From Marchantia polymorpha subsp. ruderalis (lineage: Eukaryota > Streptophyta > Marchantiopsida > Marchantiales > Marchantiaceae), in assembly GCA_037833965.1 (NCBI GenBank), contig AP031355.1, forward strand, positions 23,523,501 to 23,587,500: 64,000 bases of DNA. The letters run 5' to 3'. This document shows, piece by piece, positions 12,481 through 24,853 of the stretch. A program made the position numbers and the translations under genes. The notes beneath the pieces were generated by a model. The model worked only from the letters and a program-made list of their open reading frames with translations. It did not search any database and had not been told where the DNA came from. Within the stretch, counting starts at the first letter, position 1. The number at the start of each line of letters is the position of its first letter.

Positions 12481-14535
12481 TGGCCAAATGCATTAAGGCG
12501 GGTCTAGGCATTAATGAGTTCTCCGTGTGATGGTTTTGGCCTTTTGTCATAAAGCTCTAGGCCCTTTGATTCAGGATCTATTCCTCGGCGCTTGCAGTGA
12601 CGTCCTTCTTTTCTGCCTCCATGGGCAAGCTCTTTGTTGCATCTTCTCTCTGGAAGATTGAAAGTTTGCTGTGAGTATCTCTGCAATCCTGGCTTTGATC
12701 GATAGCACTTGCAGCGTCAAGGATCGCGACTCGTTTGCCTCCGAGTTTGCATGAAAAGATGGCGTTGCAACCGCTAACGATCAAAGCATAGATTACAGAA
12801 ATAGCTTGTAAATACCTTCTCTGCGGCCAATTGTAAGTCTGCTGGGTGATGTTTGTGGGTCTGGTTTTGTCTGTTCTGTGCGATACTCTTCCTCGATAAG
12901 GAGCCATTTGTCCAATAGTCTCGCACGTTTGTTTGTTTGTTTGCTTGCTTCTAGAGCTGAAGGTTTTATTCTTCTGCGGCGTCACATTTTCTGGGTATTC
13001 GTCAGGCGCTGAAACATTGATACACTAAACAGAACCATCAAGAGCATACCTTGTGTTTGTCTGTCACCGGCATGAACAACGACCAAACAAGGTATATATC
13101 CGTATCTTCTTCTTTTTCTTCTCTCTATCTCTCAACATCAAGTGCTCACTTTTGCGTCGTCTAAAGAGGCTTCCAAACATTTGACATTCGTAAGCAATGT
13201 TCTAGACTTTCGGTTCACCTGCTACTTAGGTTTTAGAAGCCAGGACGAAGTTTAAAGGCTGGTGATTCGATTGGCAAGAGAATGTGATATGGAGTCCTTC
13301 GAAGTGGCAGTTAACTAGAGATAGGTACTCATAACTCTAATTTAAAATGTGAAAAATTTGTATAGTTTCAGAGGACAGGATAGCAGAGTGGGGGCACCAG
13401 TGATGATCCTGTTAACATTAGTTGGTAAGGCACATTTATCACAAGGGATCCAAAACGACCCGACCTTCATATTGTTAGATAATGTCTCTTGGATATATAT
13501 AAATATATATATAAATATAAATAAATACATATATATATATAGTTCATGTGCTCCATACTTGACTTCAAAGCTGTGGAATACAATCAGGATAGAACATACT
13601 TGCTATGTTCAATTGTGTGTTCCAAAGTATTGCACATGTGAAGTGCAAGGCTGTCACCAACCTAATGAATCTTGAGGCAAGACAATCGAATGCAGTTCAC
13701 TCTGTTCACCCGCATTGAATGAACAGAAAGAACAGTCCTCTTGTAGGTTTCACGTGAATAATGACGAAGCAAAAGATGTACAACGGACAGGGAAGTGAAA
13801 AAGAGTCGGGAAGAGAAATGTTAACAGCTATTGCCAAGAAAGAATTTGCAATCTTAGATCGGGGTGATATTGAGTAGGAATCCGAAGGCTATACAAGGAA
13901 TGAAGGTTGTATAGTTGCGTCAAGTCGTGTATATATATATGATGTAAGTAACTATGTAACAAGATCGAGTACAATTACTCAACACGAGCTGCCGGGCTAT
14001 GATTGAAGTTAAAAGGTGCGCCATCACATCAACGTTCCATTGTGACCTGCAGCTTAGCAAAATTATGTGAAACAAATTCTTTGTATTTGTTAAATAGACA
14101 TACAGTCTTGAACGAGTCTGAAGAAAAGAACGGCCATGCAGTTTAATTGGATTATGGAGGAGCAAGCTTAAGTCGATTGCAGATAAGGTTTATTATTAAC
14201 GCCTTCTGCTGTCCAAAGGAGCTTTCATGCAGGTTCAGAAAGAAGTTGTTAAAACTAAAATGTTAATTTATACCCTTCTTCAGCGCTCTGCTGAGGTCGA
14301 GAGACTTCATTTCTAGGGTGGAAGTTTCTTCCCTCTTTCGTCCATCTGGTGCATCCCCTTTCTTCAGAAAGGATTCCCTATTTCTTACTTCTTCATCTGT
14401 TCAGGAATTATTTTGTATGATTGTTGAGTGCCACACTATCCTAAAGATGTCCATCAACTTCATTCTCTATGTCTCCTTGTCTACTCTCGCGGGTTCGACC
14501 AATGATCTTGGCTGATTCAACCTTGACTTTTCTAT
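12481..14535. other. Intergenic, no supported gene
   Basis: Includes an AT dinucleotide stretch at 13488-13541. A 135-codon minus-strand open frame at 12578-12985 has a plausible composition but no recognised domain, start context or homologue, so it is not called. No RNA gene seen. Confidence 0.4.
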
Positions 14536-14943
14536 TTAATAGCCTAATTCTTCCAGTTCGCGATATTCTTCCAGTTCGCGACATTCGCGGTTCAAGATGG
14601 GTATGTAATTTCTTACCATGATCAGAAAAAATTTGCACCTTCCCTTAGACTTCGGACATTCTTTAGGGGATTCTCTGCATGGAAAGTTCTGTGTTGCATG
14701 AAGTAGAAGAAACATATATACCTCTGAGACTTGACTCGTGAGGAAGGAAGTCTTCACAACACCATTTGGGGCATGGACGTGAGCGATCTGGAGGATTTTT
14801 TCAGACATCATTGCCAAAATGGTCATCACATTGACATCTGCTTCTCCATCTACTTGAGCACCTCTCAACATAGAGTCATTACATCTAACAACTATGGTCA
14901 AATTATACTCTTGTTGAACTGCAATAGTTAGTGTGAGATGCAT
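14536..14943 (-). mobile_element. Ty3/gypsy-type aspartic protease fragment
   Basis: A 135-codon minus-strand frame contains LRGAQVDGEADVNVMTILAM near residues 26-45. This matches the retropepsin active-site neighbourhood of plant gypsy elements (LVDGGADVNVMT type). The catalytic DGG appears as DGE, explained by one G-to-A change and typical of a dead, once-methylated copy. The tail holds a 17-bp tandem repeat (14547-14582) encoding RELEEY-like units. No reverse transcriptase or integrase was recognised beside it, so this is an isolated fragment. Confidence 0.55.
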
Positions 14944-17690
14944 GAGATCAATAAATAGATGAAATTTTGTATGTCGATGAATTTTTGCTCAATTCTTTGC
15001 AAATTGATGAAATTATTGCCACAAGTTGTTAAAGAGTGATGTTCGTCTTCTTATCTCTGACGGACTGAATCTACTCAACTTCTTCCAAGTTGAGTAGATT
15101 TCGACAGAAACCTAAATTTTGATTTGGCAGGACGAGATAATAAAGAAAGCCTTATAAAAATTCATTTCCAATATTCGTCATCTTTGATAACGATATGTGG
15201 AGACCCTGAAGAATAAGGTTGGTGATGTAGACAAAGAATTGCTAGTATCAGCTTGTCAAGATGAAATTGATTAGGTAATTCTTTCTCTACTCTACCAATC
15301 TTATTTAATTGGTATACTGTATACCAGACCAATTGTTGCTCACGCCAAGACGGCTCATACATACTTTTAACGCATCTTCCACTGCTATTTCAAGACCAGT
15401 GAGTGATGACTAGCTGCAATCAGTTTCACTGCAAGAGTGTTGCAATGTTAGCAGTTGCACTTCAATAGTTCACGACTGAAGGTTTGAAGATTAGCCAGCG
15501 GCCAACATTCAAAAAAATGGTGTTGAAGGGCAAGGCTAAACAAAAAATGGGATCCGAAATATCATGTGGTTTGTCAGGATCCAACTGTGTTCACTATTTT
15601 AGGAGCTCGGCATAAGGGAATGCAAGAAGACTCGAAAGGTAAACCGTAGAGTCTGGAGTCCAAATTTTCTAAAATGATCACCGAAGGAGTCATCCAATAC
15701 AAACTAAGAGAGATCACATCGTCTGATCATAGCCTACAAGCAACTGCAGATTTTCAAGAGAAATATGAAAAAGTGCCGATGCACCGAACTCTACAATCCA
15801 TGCTCCTCTTGAGGAAGTTCATACTTTCTAAATGCTTGTGTTAGTTTTTTCAATGTGACTGCAAAGTTTTGGCAAGTCTGAAGCTACGAGCCGTAACTGT
15901 GTCAAGGAGAAAATGATTGGCATCCTGTAGGATCCTCTGCATGGACTATATATATACATGATTTGTGTGCACTTTGTTCTGGTCCATATTTGTGAGGATA
16001 GCCTATGCCTCGTTAGTCAGGAATAAATGTGACCTATTGAAAATTAGGACCTTGTTGAGCCTCAGCTTCGGGGAACTTACGAGCGGACATCAATTCCGAC
16101 GTCAATGTCTATCAACATACTGAAGCAGATTAGAAGTCGATATATCGACGAAAGGATTATTCGCTTCTCGTTCTACAGTCTACAGATATAATACCTGTAG
16201 AACTTGCAAGCCTGTAGAATTTCACCAGGGTCTATCCAGCAATGAGAGCATTCATTGATTCTCTATCCGTTGTTTTTAATGGGACAAATGCAAAGTCTAA
16301 AAGGACCCCGCCAGTGGAAACTCCAATTCTGTGAGGAGAATTGTACTGAAGGATTCGTCGCTTCCTACCCGTGCATTGCCATGCTGTGGAAGCAAGCAAA
16401 TTCAGTCAAAGTATTTATACGAGAAGTTCAAATTTGATTCCCTAGAAGATACGAGTATGTTATGTTCGCAAGCGGTCTATTCAGATGCAAACAAGTATAG
16501 CACGTGAACTTCATCCAGTATTAGAAGGTCGTCGGCGACTTTACATGCTGGAAATGCTTGAAGATGAAGCATCGTTAAATTGTGTGTCATCTTTCAGATT
16601 AGAGGATCAAATGATTTACGATAAGTCAATGCTTCGAAAATAGTAGAAAGAAGGCAACGCAACACTGCCACATCATGAGGGACATTTGAACGTGAAGCAA
16701 GCAAGCAATCCACTTTTTCCTACACCAAACATTCTCTTACCTCAAAATGTGACCCTACAGATTTCTTCTGATTGTAAGATATGTCCCTACTTGTTCAATC
16801 AGATAGATGCATCATTTCAACGTCTTTCACCTGAGGGCCCAACCGCTGCTGGGCCTCCACCGACGTCGTCCTGTGCTGAAGATATTTCTTACAGAAAGGA
16901 TCTTGTTCCCCCATTTTGATAAGTCCTTCCTCCGTCGTCACTGACAGTCTTACATTTGTAAGAGCGAGTCTCAGTTCGAGACCTCCCAACGATCCTAGTG
17001 TGCAGCCTCGGATACTCCGGCTCGGCATAAAAATCCTGCCCTTCTCGGCCCACACGAGCGTGACAATTGGCTGCTGACTCGGCCACATCTTGCTCCCATC
17101 CCCGGACCCGTGGGCCACGTCGACATGATTCGCCCGCCTCACAGGCTAGCCTTCGTCGATGTCCAGCTGGCGGACCCTGGCATCTCCACCCGCCACGTCA
17201 TGCCATCACCGAGCCTGGAAACCGTGTGCCCTCGGGGAGCCACGAGCCTAGCTGGCCTCCGGGCAGCGGAGGAAGAGATTCGAGCATCTGCCCGAGAGTC
17301 CATCAGATCGAATCCCGAAAGTCGTCCACCTTCACGCGGGAATGCAAAGGGGTCTAGGAAATGTTGTTGTCCGGGGCTGGCTATCCAGGCATATTCTACA
17401 AGATAAGGTGGGGGGTACGAATGCTGTGTGGCTACTCTTTGTCTGCTCCGTCTCTCGTTCTCCCTCGACGTCGTCGTGGGGCTCTCGGCCTCCAAGGTGG
17501 CGATGACAGTGAGTCACTCGGCCGCGGGATTTGTCGAATGCTGGGGAAAATCGGAGACGTGTTGTGGGAGGATTCAGGTTTGACTGTGATGGTGACCTCC
17601 TTCTGTAGCGGAGGAATGTTTGGTTGTATCCTGCAGCTGCTGCGGGAGGAGTAGGAGGAGCAGGAGGAGTAGCAGCAGCAGCAGAAGAAG
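14944..17690. other. Intergenic, then probable leader of the thioredoxin gene
   Basis: 15068-15100 is a perfect hairpin (14-bp arms, 5-nt loop). From about 16800 GC content rises. A TATA-like CATAAAAAT lies at 17026-17034, and 17060-17690 looks like a long GC-rich 5' leader carrying several short upstream open frames. No other gene is supported. Confidence 0.4.
15068..15100. repeat. Perfect hairpin, 14-bp arms, 5-nt loop
   Basis: AATCTACTCAACTT at 15068-15081 is the exact reverse complement of 15087-15100. Isolated and intergenic. Confidence 0.85.
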
Positions 17691-17695
17691 TAGAA

Positions 17696-18307
17696 ATGGC
17701 AGCTGTGGCTGCAGACGGAAGCCTGTGTTGCATCAGCCGGACGCAATTGCGGGGCATAGTATATGAGCCGAGTCCGGGAGTGGTGGCGGGATTCGGAGTA
17801 CGGAGGAGGACGAGCTTTCTGTGCGGGAGGAGGTTGAGGATTTTGAGGACTGAGTTCCTGAGGAAAGGTAGAGGAGGAGCAGGGAGCGAGGGAGTGCCAG
17901 TGTCGCCGCAGGCAATGTGGGGCCAGAAAGCGGAGCCCAAGCCGACTTGGGTCGCGTTGGAGCTGATCGAGAGCGAAGAGCAATTCGATCAGATTCTCAG
18001 TGAGGCGCAGGAGCGCAATCAGTCTATAGTGATCGAATGGATGGCTGCGTGGTGCAGGAAGTGTATATATTTGAAGCCCAAGTTGGAGAAATTAGCTGCC
18101 GATTATCACAAGGAAATTAAGTTTTATTACATCGATGTGAACAGCGTCCCTCAGTCTCTAGTCAAGCGGGCGGAGGTGACCAAAATGCCCACGATCCAGC
18201 TGTGGAAGGACGGCATTCGACTAGCAGAGGTCATAGGTGGTCACCAAGCATGGCAGGTCCTGGATGAAATTAAAGATATGATCTCCAGAAGCAAGCCAAG
18301 AGTTTAG
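17696..18307 (+). CDS. WCRKC-type thioredoxin-like protein, plastid (thioredoxin-like 3 class)
   Basis: 203-residue single-exon protein. Residues 1 to ~75 resemble a plastid transit peptide: small residues first, then Arg-rich ([20 protein letters not shown]) and almost free of acidic residues. The thioredoxin fold follows, with the active site WCRKC at 119-123 in place of WCGPC and the cis-proline in MPTIQ at 165. WCRKC is the hallmark of the plant thioredoxin-like 3-1/3-2 family (Arabidopsis WCRKC1/2), stromal thiol oxidoreductases whose partners are poorly defined. The first ATG of the frame is at 17696; the frame stays open upstream but without another ATG. The leader is long and has upstream ATGs, including one at 17616 in another frame, so translation may be modulated. 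The fold is complete and all active-site residues are present. Confidence 0.93.
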   Translation: MAAVAADGSLCCISRTQLRGIVYEPSPGVVAGFGVRRRTSFLCGRRLRILRTEFLRKGRGGAGSEGVPVSPQAMWGQKAEPKPTWVALELIESEEQFDQILSEAQERNQSIVIEWMAAWCRKCIYLKPKLEKLAADYHKEIKFYYIDVNSVPQSLVKRAEVTKMPTIQLWKDGIRLAEVIGGHQAWQVLDEIKDMISRSKPRV

Positions 18308-18745
18308 AGCTCAGCTGCATTGTAAATTTATTCAGAGCGATGGACATGTCCGTGCACTCAGGTCCACATTTCTTGTGTTCCATGTACACTGCTTATTTTT
18401 TAAGGCTGTATTACAGATTCAGTCAAACAGAGAGGTGAATTGTATTGTTGACAATCTCCATGGTGTCGGGCGAGAAGAGGGTACATTGGACCCAGATCCT
18501 ATCTGTCTGATTGTCTTCATTTATCAATCAGTGATCTTTCATTCATACGCTGTTTGGATACGATTGCGATGAGATCGATACCGTGCTGAACGTGTTCGTT
18601 CTACTGTTGTTTCAGAGCTGCTGGATCCATCTTTGTACACATTGCGCTCTCAAGAGCTTATGAAGATAAGATCTGAGCCCAGTCTTCCCTTCCATATCGC
18701 AGGATCGGAATCAACGAGGCAGTATCAGAGGCACGTGAATGGCTT

Positions 18746-18859
18746 AAGCACACTTCCATCATAATGTTTTCTTCCTCTAGTCACGCACCATCCATTAAGC
18801 TCAAGCACACTTCCATCATAATATTTTCTTCCTCTATTCACGCACCATCCATTAAGCAC
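18746..18859. repeat. 57-bp tandem duplication, two copies
   Basis: Copies starting at 18746 and 18803 share AAGCACACTTCCATCATAAT and CACGCACCATCCATTAAGC, with about three mismatches. Recent local duplication downstream of the thioredoxin gene. Confidence 0.85.
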
Positions 18860-21281
18860 GTCGGCCCCACCCTTTAATGCAGATCACTGGCAATGCTGAA
18901 GCTGTGGCATCTGTGTGGGGATTCAAAGATATCAGTGTTCGCAGAAACAAGGCTCTGATGATTTTCAGTATCTAATAACGTACCATCTGAATAACGGAAT
19001 TGCGAGTAAGATGCACTTGACAGTATTCTCTGAGCTGGTCTTTCTTAAGTTCGTTAGCTCAAACTTTGGGACAAATCAATTTCCAATTAATCAACCTATT
19101 GGCCAAGGGAGTCAAGCAATTCAGTACCTTCCTCAGGGAACGCTTTCCTTTTCAGAACATTATCGCCAGAAAAATATGTTCCCACTTACACTGCTCAAGT
19201 CCCAAAGTCTTCATAGTGTTAGCGTACTATGCAAACCTGCCCAATGCCTTTTTGATCAGGTCTCACTGCTCAGGTAAAACTGGGTTTAGTCTCTGTATCC
19301 TATCCACTCCACAGCTCCACGTTATTAGCCAAACATGGGTGGTATCGAGTACACTTGACATGCCCTTGTCACTTGATATTCCATTGACCTAAACCTCCCA
19401 ATAGTGTCAACTCATACATGTGACATACTCCTATTAGTGACATAAAACTCAAAAACCATTAAATTTTAACTTGTAAATCTATCTAATAATAACGTTACTT
19501 TCATTATTGGCAATAGTGACATGATACTATCCAATAGTGAGATTCTTATAGTGATTTTTTTAAGAAAATTTGAATTGGATTCTTTAGTGCTTTTACTCCA
19601 TCCGGACTCCCAACATTTGACTTCAACTCCTGCTCGCCGCTAACATAGTGAAACCACACCACATACCTTGCCTTGACTCCCCCTCATTGCACCAGGACTT
19701 CCTTGCATTTGCAAGTCCGTCAAATTTGCGCTCCCCAACATCCTGCACTCGGAGGAACGCAAGAAAAAATAAAAATTGTGGTTCTTTAACCTCAATTTAT
19801 TAAAGTTTATTTGTCCACATAATCCCATCATACAACCCGTTCCATTCTTATTTGTTTTAAGTTACTTTCGTTTTTTTTTGTTTACAGATGAAAAAAGACA
19901 CAAATCATTTCAGAATTCCTGAGCTTTGCTTGCTCACATTTCATCATTTATAACTCTGATTTATCTTGGAGATCTCAGCTCCGCTTGCTAACCTTTTAAC
20001 TCTGTTTTACCTTGGATTTGAGGTTACCCTTACTAACTTCTTACGCTCACATGTTTTGACAATTGTCAAAAATGATACTATCAGTCAAATGATCCGCTAA
20101 TTATGCAACGGATACACTAAACGTGAAATATTGATACTTCTATGTGATCTGCTAAATGCTATCCAACCTAGTATGAGTGACATCTTCCAATCCTAGCATC
20201 AATGTACTTCACTATTGGGAGTTTTAATTGTGTATTCTAGACTATCAAAGTAGCTCATACCTACAAATCATGTAGAAATACTCCAATTACTCGAAGTGCA
20301 ATAATCTCCCACGTACTCAACTTGATACTCGGAGTATTGTGTGTATTTATTCCAGGAGGTGTGTACTTGGCGCATCAGAACCCTAAACTCAATTAAATTT
20401 CATTTTGTATATATTTCCGGTGAGCGAATAATCATCCAGGTTCTAATCTCTTCAAACGAGGCATAACATAAACTTACCGACTATAATGAGTAAACTTATG
20501 CAAGATTCATATATAACTCTTAGTTTTTTTTCTCAGCTAAAATTTATACAGAATTTACCTAGGCACGTTTTCAGATTTATTTGGACAATTGTTAATTAAA
20601 CGAATCAATTGTAAAGAAAACAAAACCAAACTACCGACTGATCTTTAGATGTGATAACTGTTGAATAACACCATAAGTAAAAGGTCTTAAATTTGCAAAT
20701 ACAAAGTTAGTGAAGCAGCTGAAAAAAATGTGTGAGACGAACGGTAGCAAATCTTAAAAAGATCTAACTAAATAAGAGAATATTTTTCAATCTAGTTCGT
20801 TGTTTAATTGAGTTTGAAGAAATGTTTTGACATGGTTAGGGCCAATATCCCTATTCCGCAATTGCTAAAGCAAAAAGTATTGCATTAAGTTTATCAAATT
20901 TGGCTAAATCAATCACAAAGCGATGAGGGTTGCAAAAGGTGCTGCTTATCAAAGAGGGAGCTGAAATCAACAGATACTATATCGTATTACTGAAAGCTTT
21001 AGACGAGCACTGAGTGTTTATTGCTCAATATTATTTGAAACGCATACAAAATGATTCATATTGGCTAGTTGTTTTATACTACTATCAAAATACATCTCAT
21101 AATGGCAGATGAGTAAAAATCAAACAAAAATTGGTTTCCAAACACAAGAATCTTCCAAACTTGCATTTTGAGCTAAATAAATCTTGATACGCATGAGTAA
21201 AATTTTGCGTATTTACCCGGGATGCGTTCTTCAACGAGTACATATTTAAGTGTGAGGTTATTGTGCTCTTTGCAAAAGAGT

Positions 21282-21318
21282 TCAAGTAACCCGTCTTTGC
21301 AAAAGACGGGTTACTTGA
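21282..21318. repeat. Perfect hairpin, 17-bp arms, 3-nt loop
   Basis: TCAAGTAACCCGTCTTT at 21282-21298 is the exact reverse complement of 21302-21318, with loop GCA. GC-richer than its AT-rich surroundings. No transposon ends or coding frame. Confidence 0.9.
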
Positions 21319-23544
21319 GGGTTCGGGCAGAGTACAATACTTCAGCAGAGTATATGAGTAGCTTTTTTTGGACATTGTGACATAACAATTTGCCCAAAGT
21401 TGAACAGATTAACATGATTGTGTTTCAATTCGGTACGATTGGAATTTAGATTTGACACTATTGTATAAACTTTAAAGCTGTTATTTTTTTTTTAAGTTTA
21501 AGGTTAAATTCTCAAAGTCAATAAATATAATAAGCTTTTTTCCAAACATATTCGTTTCGCTTACTCGGTTATATTGATATCTAGTCGGGAAACAAGAAGA
21601 TGAGAAAATACAAGTATAGTCATCATCTACTGAATATAGTCATCATCAATCTCAGTTGAAGGTTTTGCATAACTTGAGATGTGAAAAACTTGAGAAGAGC
21701 CACTCACTAGGGGCCAGTTCGATCCAACATCCCTGTTATCTCAAATTTTTTTGCCAAACAATAACGTGATAATAAATCTAGTTTCCAACAACTGACTACC
21801 AAAAGTGTGAAGTTTAGTGACACTGACAACACATCAAACATTAGACCTTAACATCCCTCCTCATTATTAGATTAGTGATCTGAGAACCGAGGTGTGACAT
21901 CTCTAAATATCACTTTTATGTCGAAGAACGTCACAATGAGATAATCAGTCTACTGCCATTCTTCTCGAGTAAATCAGTTGGTTCTACATTCGAATAAAGC
22001 CTCGTGACTAAGAAATTAAGTCTTGCCGCTGATATCCACTTGTCAAATTTCAGATGCTATTAGATGTGTGACACCACAATAGTGATTGCTATATTCTCCT
22101 TCTAGTTGTTTATATACCTATGTATGTTGCATTAAATAGTTCCTCATTCGCAAGCATTCATATTTTGCTTGACAACCTTGAATAAGATGATCTTAGATGT
22201 CTTGAACATTTGACTACGGAATCTTCATCGGAGATAGTTCTCCAATTTTGTAAGGAGTGTTTGAAATGGATGAAACACATTCAGCAATTTGACTAGTTTG
22301 ACATTCTTGACATTTTTGGAATCTAAAATGATCAAATAAATTCATTCTTGACATGTATAAGAGGGTGAAGATCATTTGCTTATAGAACTAGATAGCGAGA
22401 CTACAAACGATTTCATTCTTGTAATACAAAATGAGTTTACATGTAACCATTTTCTCACCAAACATACAATTTACCGTGATAGAGCAACATGTTTACCATG
22501 CTCGTCATTCTCTTTTTATAGATCACGTCATTACCTGAATTACTAGCCAACTTTAAAGTTTATCATTAATTTTATGCATGTTCAGTGTATCTTGATACGC
22601 TCATGCATGACAATTTCAATACTCTCACGGTTAAGAATCTTACAACGTGGGAAAATTTGATCTACTTGATACAACTTGATCTATCGATATGCATTTTCAT
22701 TAATCGTATTTGAATGATCTAATAACTTAGATGCAATACGGATCTATGTGAAGTCGTTGCTAGTTTGGAACATATAATTCAGCTATCCATGAAATCATTT
22801 GAAATATGTCGTTTGTTAAGATAGAGAAGATGGATAATTTACATGGAGTGAGGTATGGTTGATGACTTGTGGTCAGCACAGATGAGGAAAGATCTATACA
22901 TTAAGAGAAACCATTATTTGGAGAACGAAGTCTTAAACTTCACTCCGGAGTATTACACTTGACAGTGGGTTTCAAGCTTCATTGGCTATCATCTTGTATG
23001 CGCTCCAATTTCAAGGGATTTAATCTTTGAATTCCACAAGTTGGAGGCAGCGAGTATGATACTAACATACATAGGTAAATCAATTAAAAGATATTATATA
23101 TCTTATTTCAAATAGATTTTATGAGCTGCTCACTACAGAGCACTAAGATGACTCTCTTCAAGTCATTGTCCAACTAATTTTGTATATTTGTACAGTTACT
23201 CTAGAGAGAGGAGTAGATATCGCAATCTTTATGATGACAATCAAATTCGATAATATTTTTTCATATGCTCATATTTTATTATATAATTCATCAAGATTGT
23301 TAGGATCAAGGAAGATACCATGTTTAATTTTTTCATGGAAATAAACCACATCTTACATTTCTAGATTCATCCAGGTTGTACCTGATACTTCATACTAGGG
23401 TTCATCGTGTTTGCAATATTACTTGGTTCCCTTATCGAAGCCATTCAATGTCTCATCACATCGCTCGATCCGTCTAAACCCCTAAACCCATGCTCTTATA
23501 TTAACCCGATCGAAATAATTGGGCACGAAGACGAAGGAAACCGA

Positions 23545-23550
23545 TATAAA
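23545..23550 (+). promoter_or_regulatory. TATA box for the gene at 24335
   Basis: TATAAA in the context CGATATAAAGGG, at the point where AT-rich DNA gives way to GC-rich leader. It predicts a start of transcription near 23575-23580 and a leader of about 750 bases, possibly with an intron. Confidence 0.5.
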
Positions 23551-24239
23551 GGGCCGAACGAACTCAATCCAAAAGTCTAGATTCGACATTCCTTGCACTC
23601 GTCTGCTTGGATTTAATCTCACGAAGTAGAAGGCTCGTTTCCAAACACTTGGCTAAAGAAACCGACCGTCGAGCTGAAGAGCGTAAGCTAAGCCAGTCGA
23701 TGGCCATAACCAGCAACGCAGTCGCTCCCTCTCCCTCTGATGGTCAAAGCGCCAATGGACATGGTCAATGAGATTTTACAAAAAGTCAATCCACCTTTAT
23801 CCACAGAGATACGGAGGCGACAGCATGCAAGCAGCAGATTATGACAGAGGAGGGGGGCCCGAGTTCCCCCAGCTCCCGAAGAGATAGATGATAGCCATGG
23901 AGTGAAGAAGATTGGAAGGGGGCCCGAAGAAAGGTGAAGGAGTTCATCTGGCTTTGAGTCATCCGCACGCAGGGGACCCACTGACTCCCTCCGCGAGCCT
24001 TGAACCCAAAACCTTCGAAGCCTCGAGCTCGTTGAGTGCCGGGGGAAGGCTTCGGGTATGGCTAGTTTGAAATAATCTCGAAGCACGGCTTCGCGGGTGC
24101 GCAATTTTGATTCGGCCGGAGGATTGGCCTTCTTGAAATCGGACTGCATTCTACTTCAGTCCGAGGGAATTGTCGCGCGTGGAGTCGGAACCGCACCGAT
24201 TTCTGACAAGAGTCGGGAATGGAGGAAACCTGCTAGGGC

Positions 24240-24247
24240 TAGGGTTT
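24240..24247 (+). promoter_or_regulatory. Telo-box in the leader (TAGGGTTT)
   Basis: GCTAGGGCTAGGGTTTTTGG sits about 90 bases before the ATG at 24335. TAGGGTTT/AAACCCTA elements are common near the start of plant genes for translation and plastid biogenesis. Confidence 0.5.
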
Positions 24248-24334
24248 TTGGCTCTTCGGGAGCTGGTACAGAGTGGACTCGGAATCGACATTGTTGGCTG
24301 AAGCGACCTCGATTTGATTTGCTCTTCGCGAGAA

Positions 24335-24853
24335 ATGGAAACTCTTTTCGTCACCAAGCCTGTGATCGGATTTAGCTCGCATTCGGATTTTAGGTGTGTA
24401 CATTACGACGGGATCAAATTGTCCTCCGGTAGGATAGCAGGAAGAGTAGAGGTCAGCAGGTCAACTGGAGTGGAGGTCAAGGCGACAGGGAGGAAGAGCG
24501 GTGGAATCGGAAGCGGTAGAAGGCGTAGAGGTATGAATCGGAAGGATACGATGCAGGCCGAGACAGATACCACATTGCCGTTTTTGGAGCCTCACATCAG
24601 GGTGCACAAAGAGGAGGGTCATCAGGTTTTAGTGGATGTCGAGTATCTGCTGCTGAGAGCACCCAATCCGTTTGGTCTTGTGCTGGAGATTTCGGAGGAA
24701 GCGAACGAGTTTCTGCGCAACAACAAGGAAGATAGTCTGCAGAGAAAGCCGGTGTTGAAAATGATCAGTGATAGGATTAACGAAGCTGCTGGAGAACAGC
24801 TAACTGATTCATACATTGAGGATCAACCAGACAACGAGAAGTATGAATTGTAG
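24335..24853 (+). CDS. Small probable plastid protein of unknown function
   Basis: 172 residues in a single exon. The ATG at 24335 is the first in frame. Residues 1 to ~75 are Ser/Arg/Gly-rich with almost no acidic residues until DTMQAETD, which fits a plastid (or mitochondrial) transit peptide. The mature part (about 80-172) is acidic and soluble, with the compact core FLEPHIRVHKEEGHQVLVDV, then YLLLRAPNPFGLVLEISEEA and a predicted helix LKMISDRINEAA; it ends in a disordered acidic tail. I recognise no catalytic motif or named family and do not assign a function. The clear N- to C-terminal contrast, the TATA box at 23545 and the telo-box in the leader support a real gene. Confidence 0.75.
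   Translation: METLFVTKPVIGFSSHSDFRCVHYDGIKLSSGRIAGRVEVSRSTGVEVKATGRKSGGIGSGRRRRGMNRKDTMQAETDTTLPFLEPHIRVHKEEGHQVLVDVEYLLLRAPNPFGLVLEISEEANEFLRNNKEDSLQRKPVLKMISDRINEAAGEQLTDSYIEDQPDNEKYEL

Larger units (their letters stand above)
18308..23544. other. Intergenic AT-rich block, no supported gene
   Basis: 3' flank of the thioredoxin gene, then AT-rich DNA (about 19.4-23.4 kb) with the texture of decayed retroelements. Two weak hints appear. At about 22866-22920 (+) there is a gag-like string (LWSAQMRKDLYIK). At about 22390-22230 (minus) there is an open stretch containing KCQECQTSQIAE. Neither is strong enough to classify. The block also contains the tandem duplication at 18746-18859 and the hairpin at 21282-21318. 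Confidence 0.4.

Noticed and set aside
17332-17940. 202-codon minus-strand frame across the thioredoxin leader
   Set aside because: Low-complexity Ser/Pro shadow opposite a well-supported gene.
23688-24149. 153-codon ATG-started minus-strand frame upstream of the plastid-protein gene
   Set aside because: It lies in the predicted leader of the 24335 gene and has no domain or promoter of its own; GC content explains its openness.
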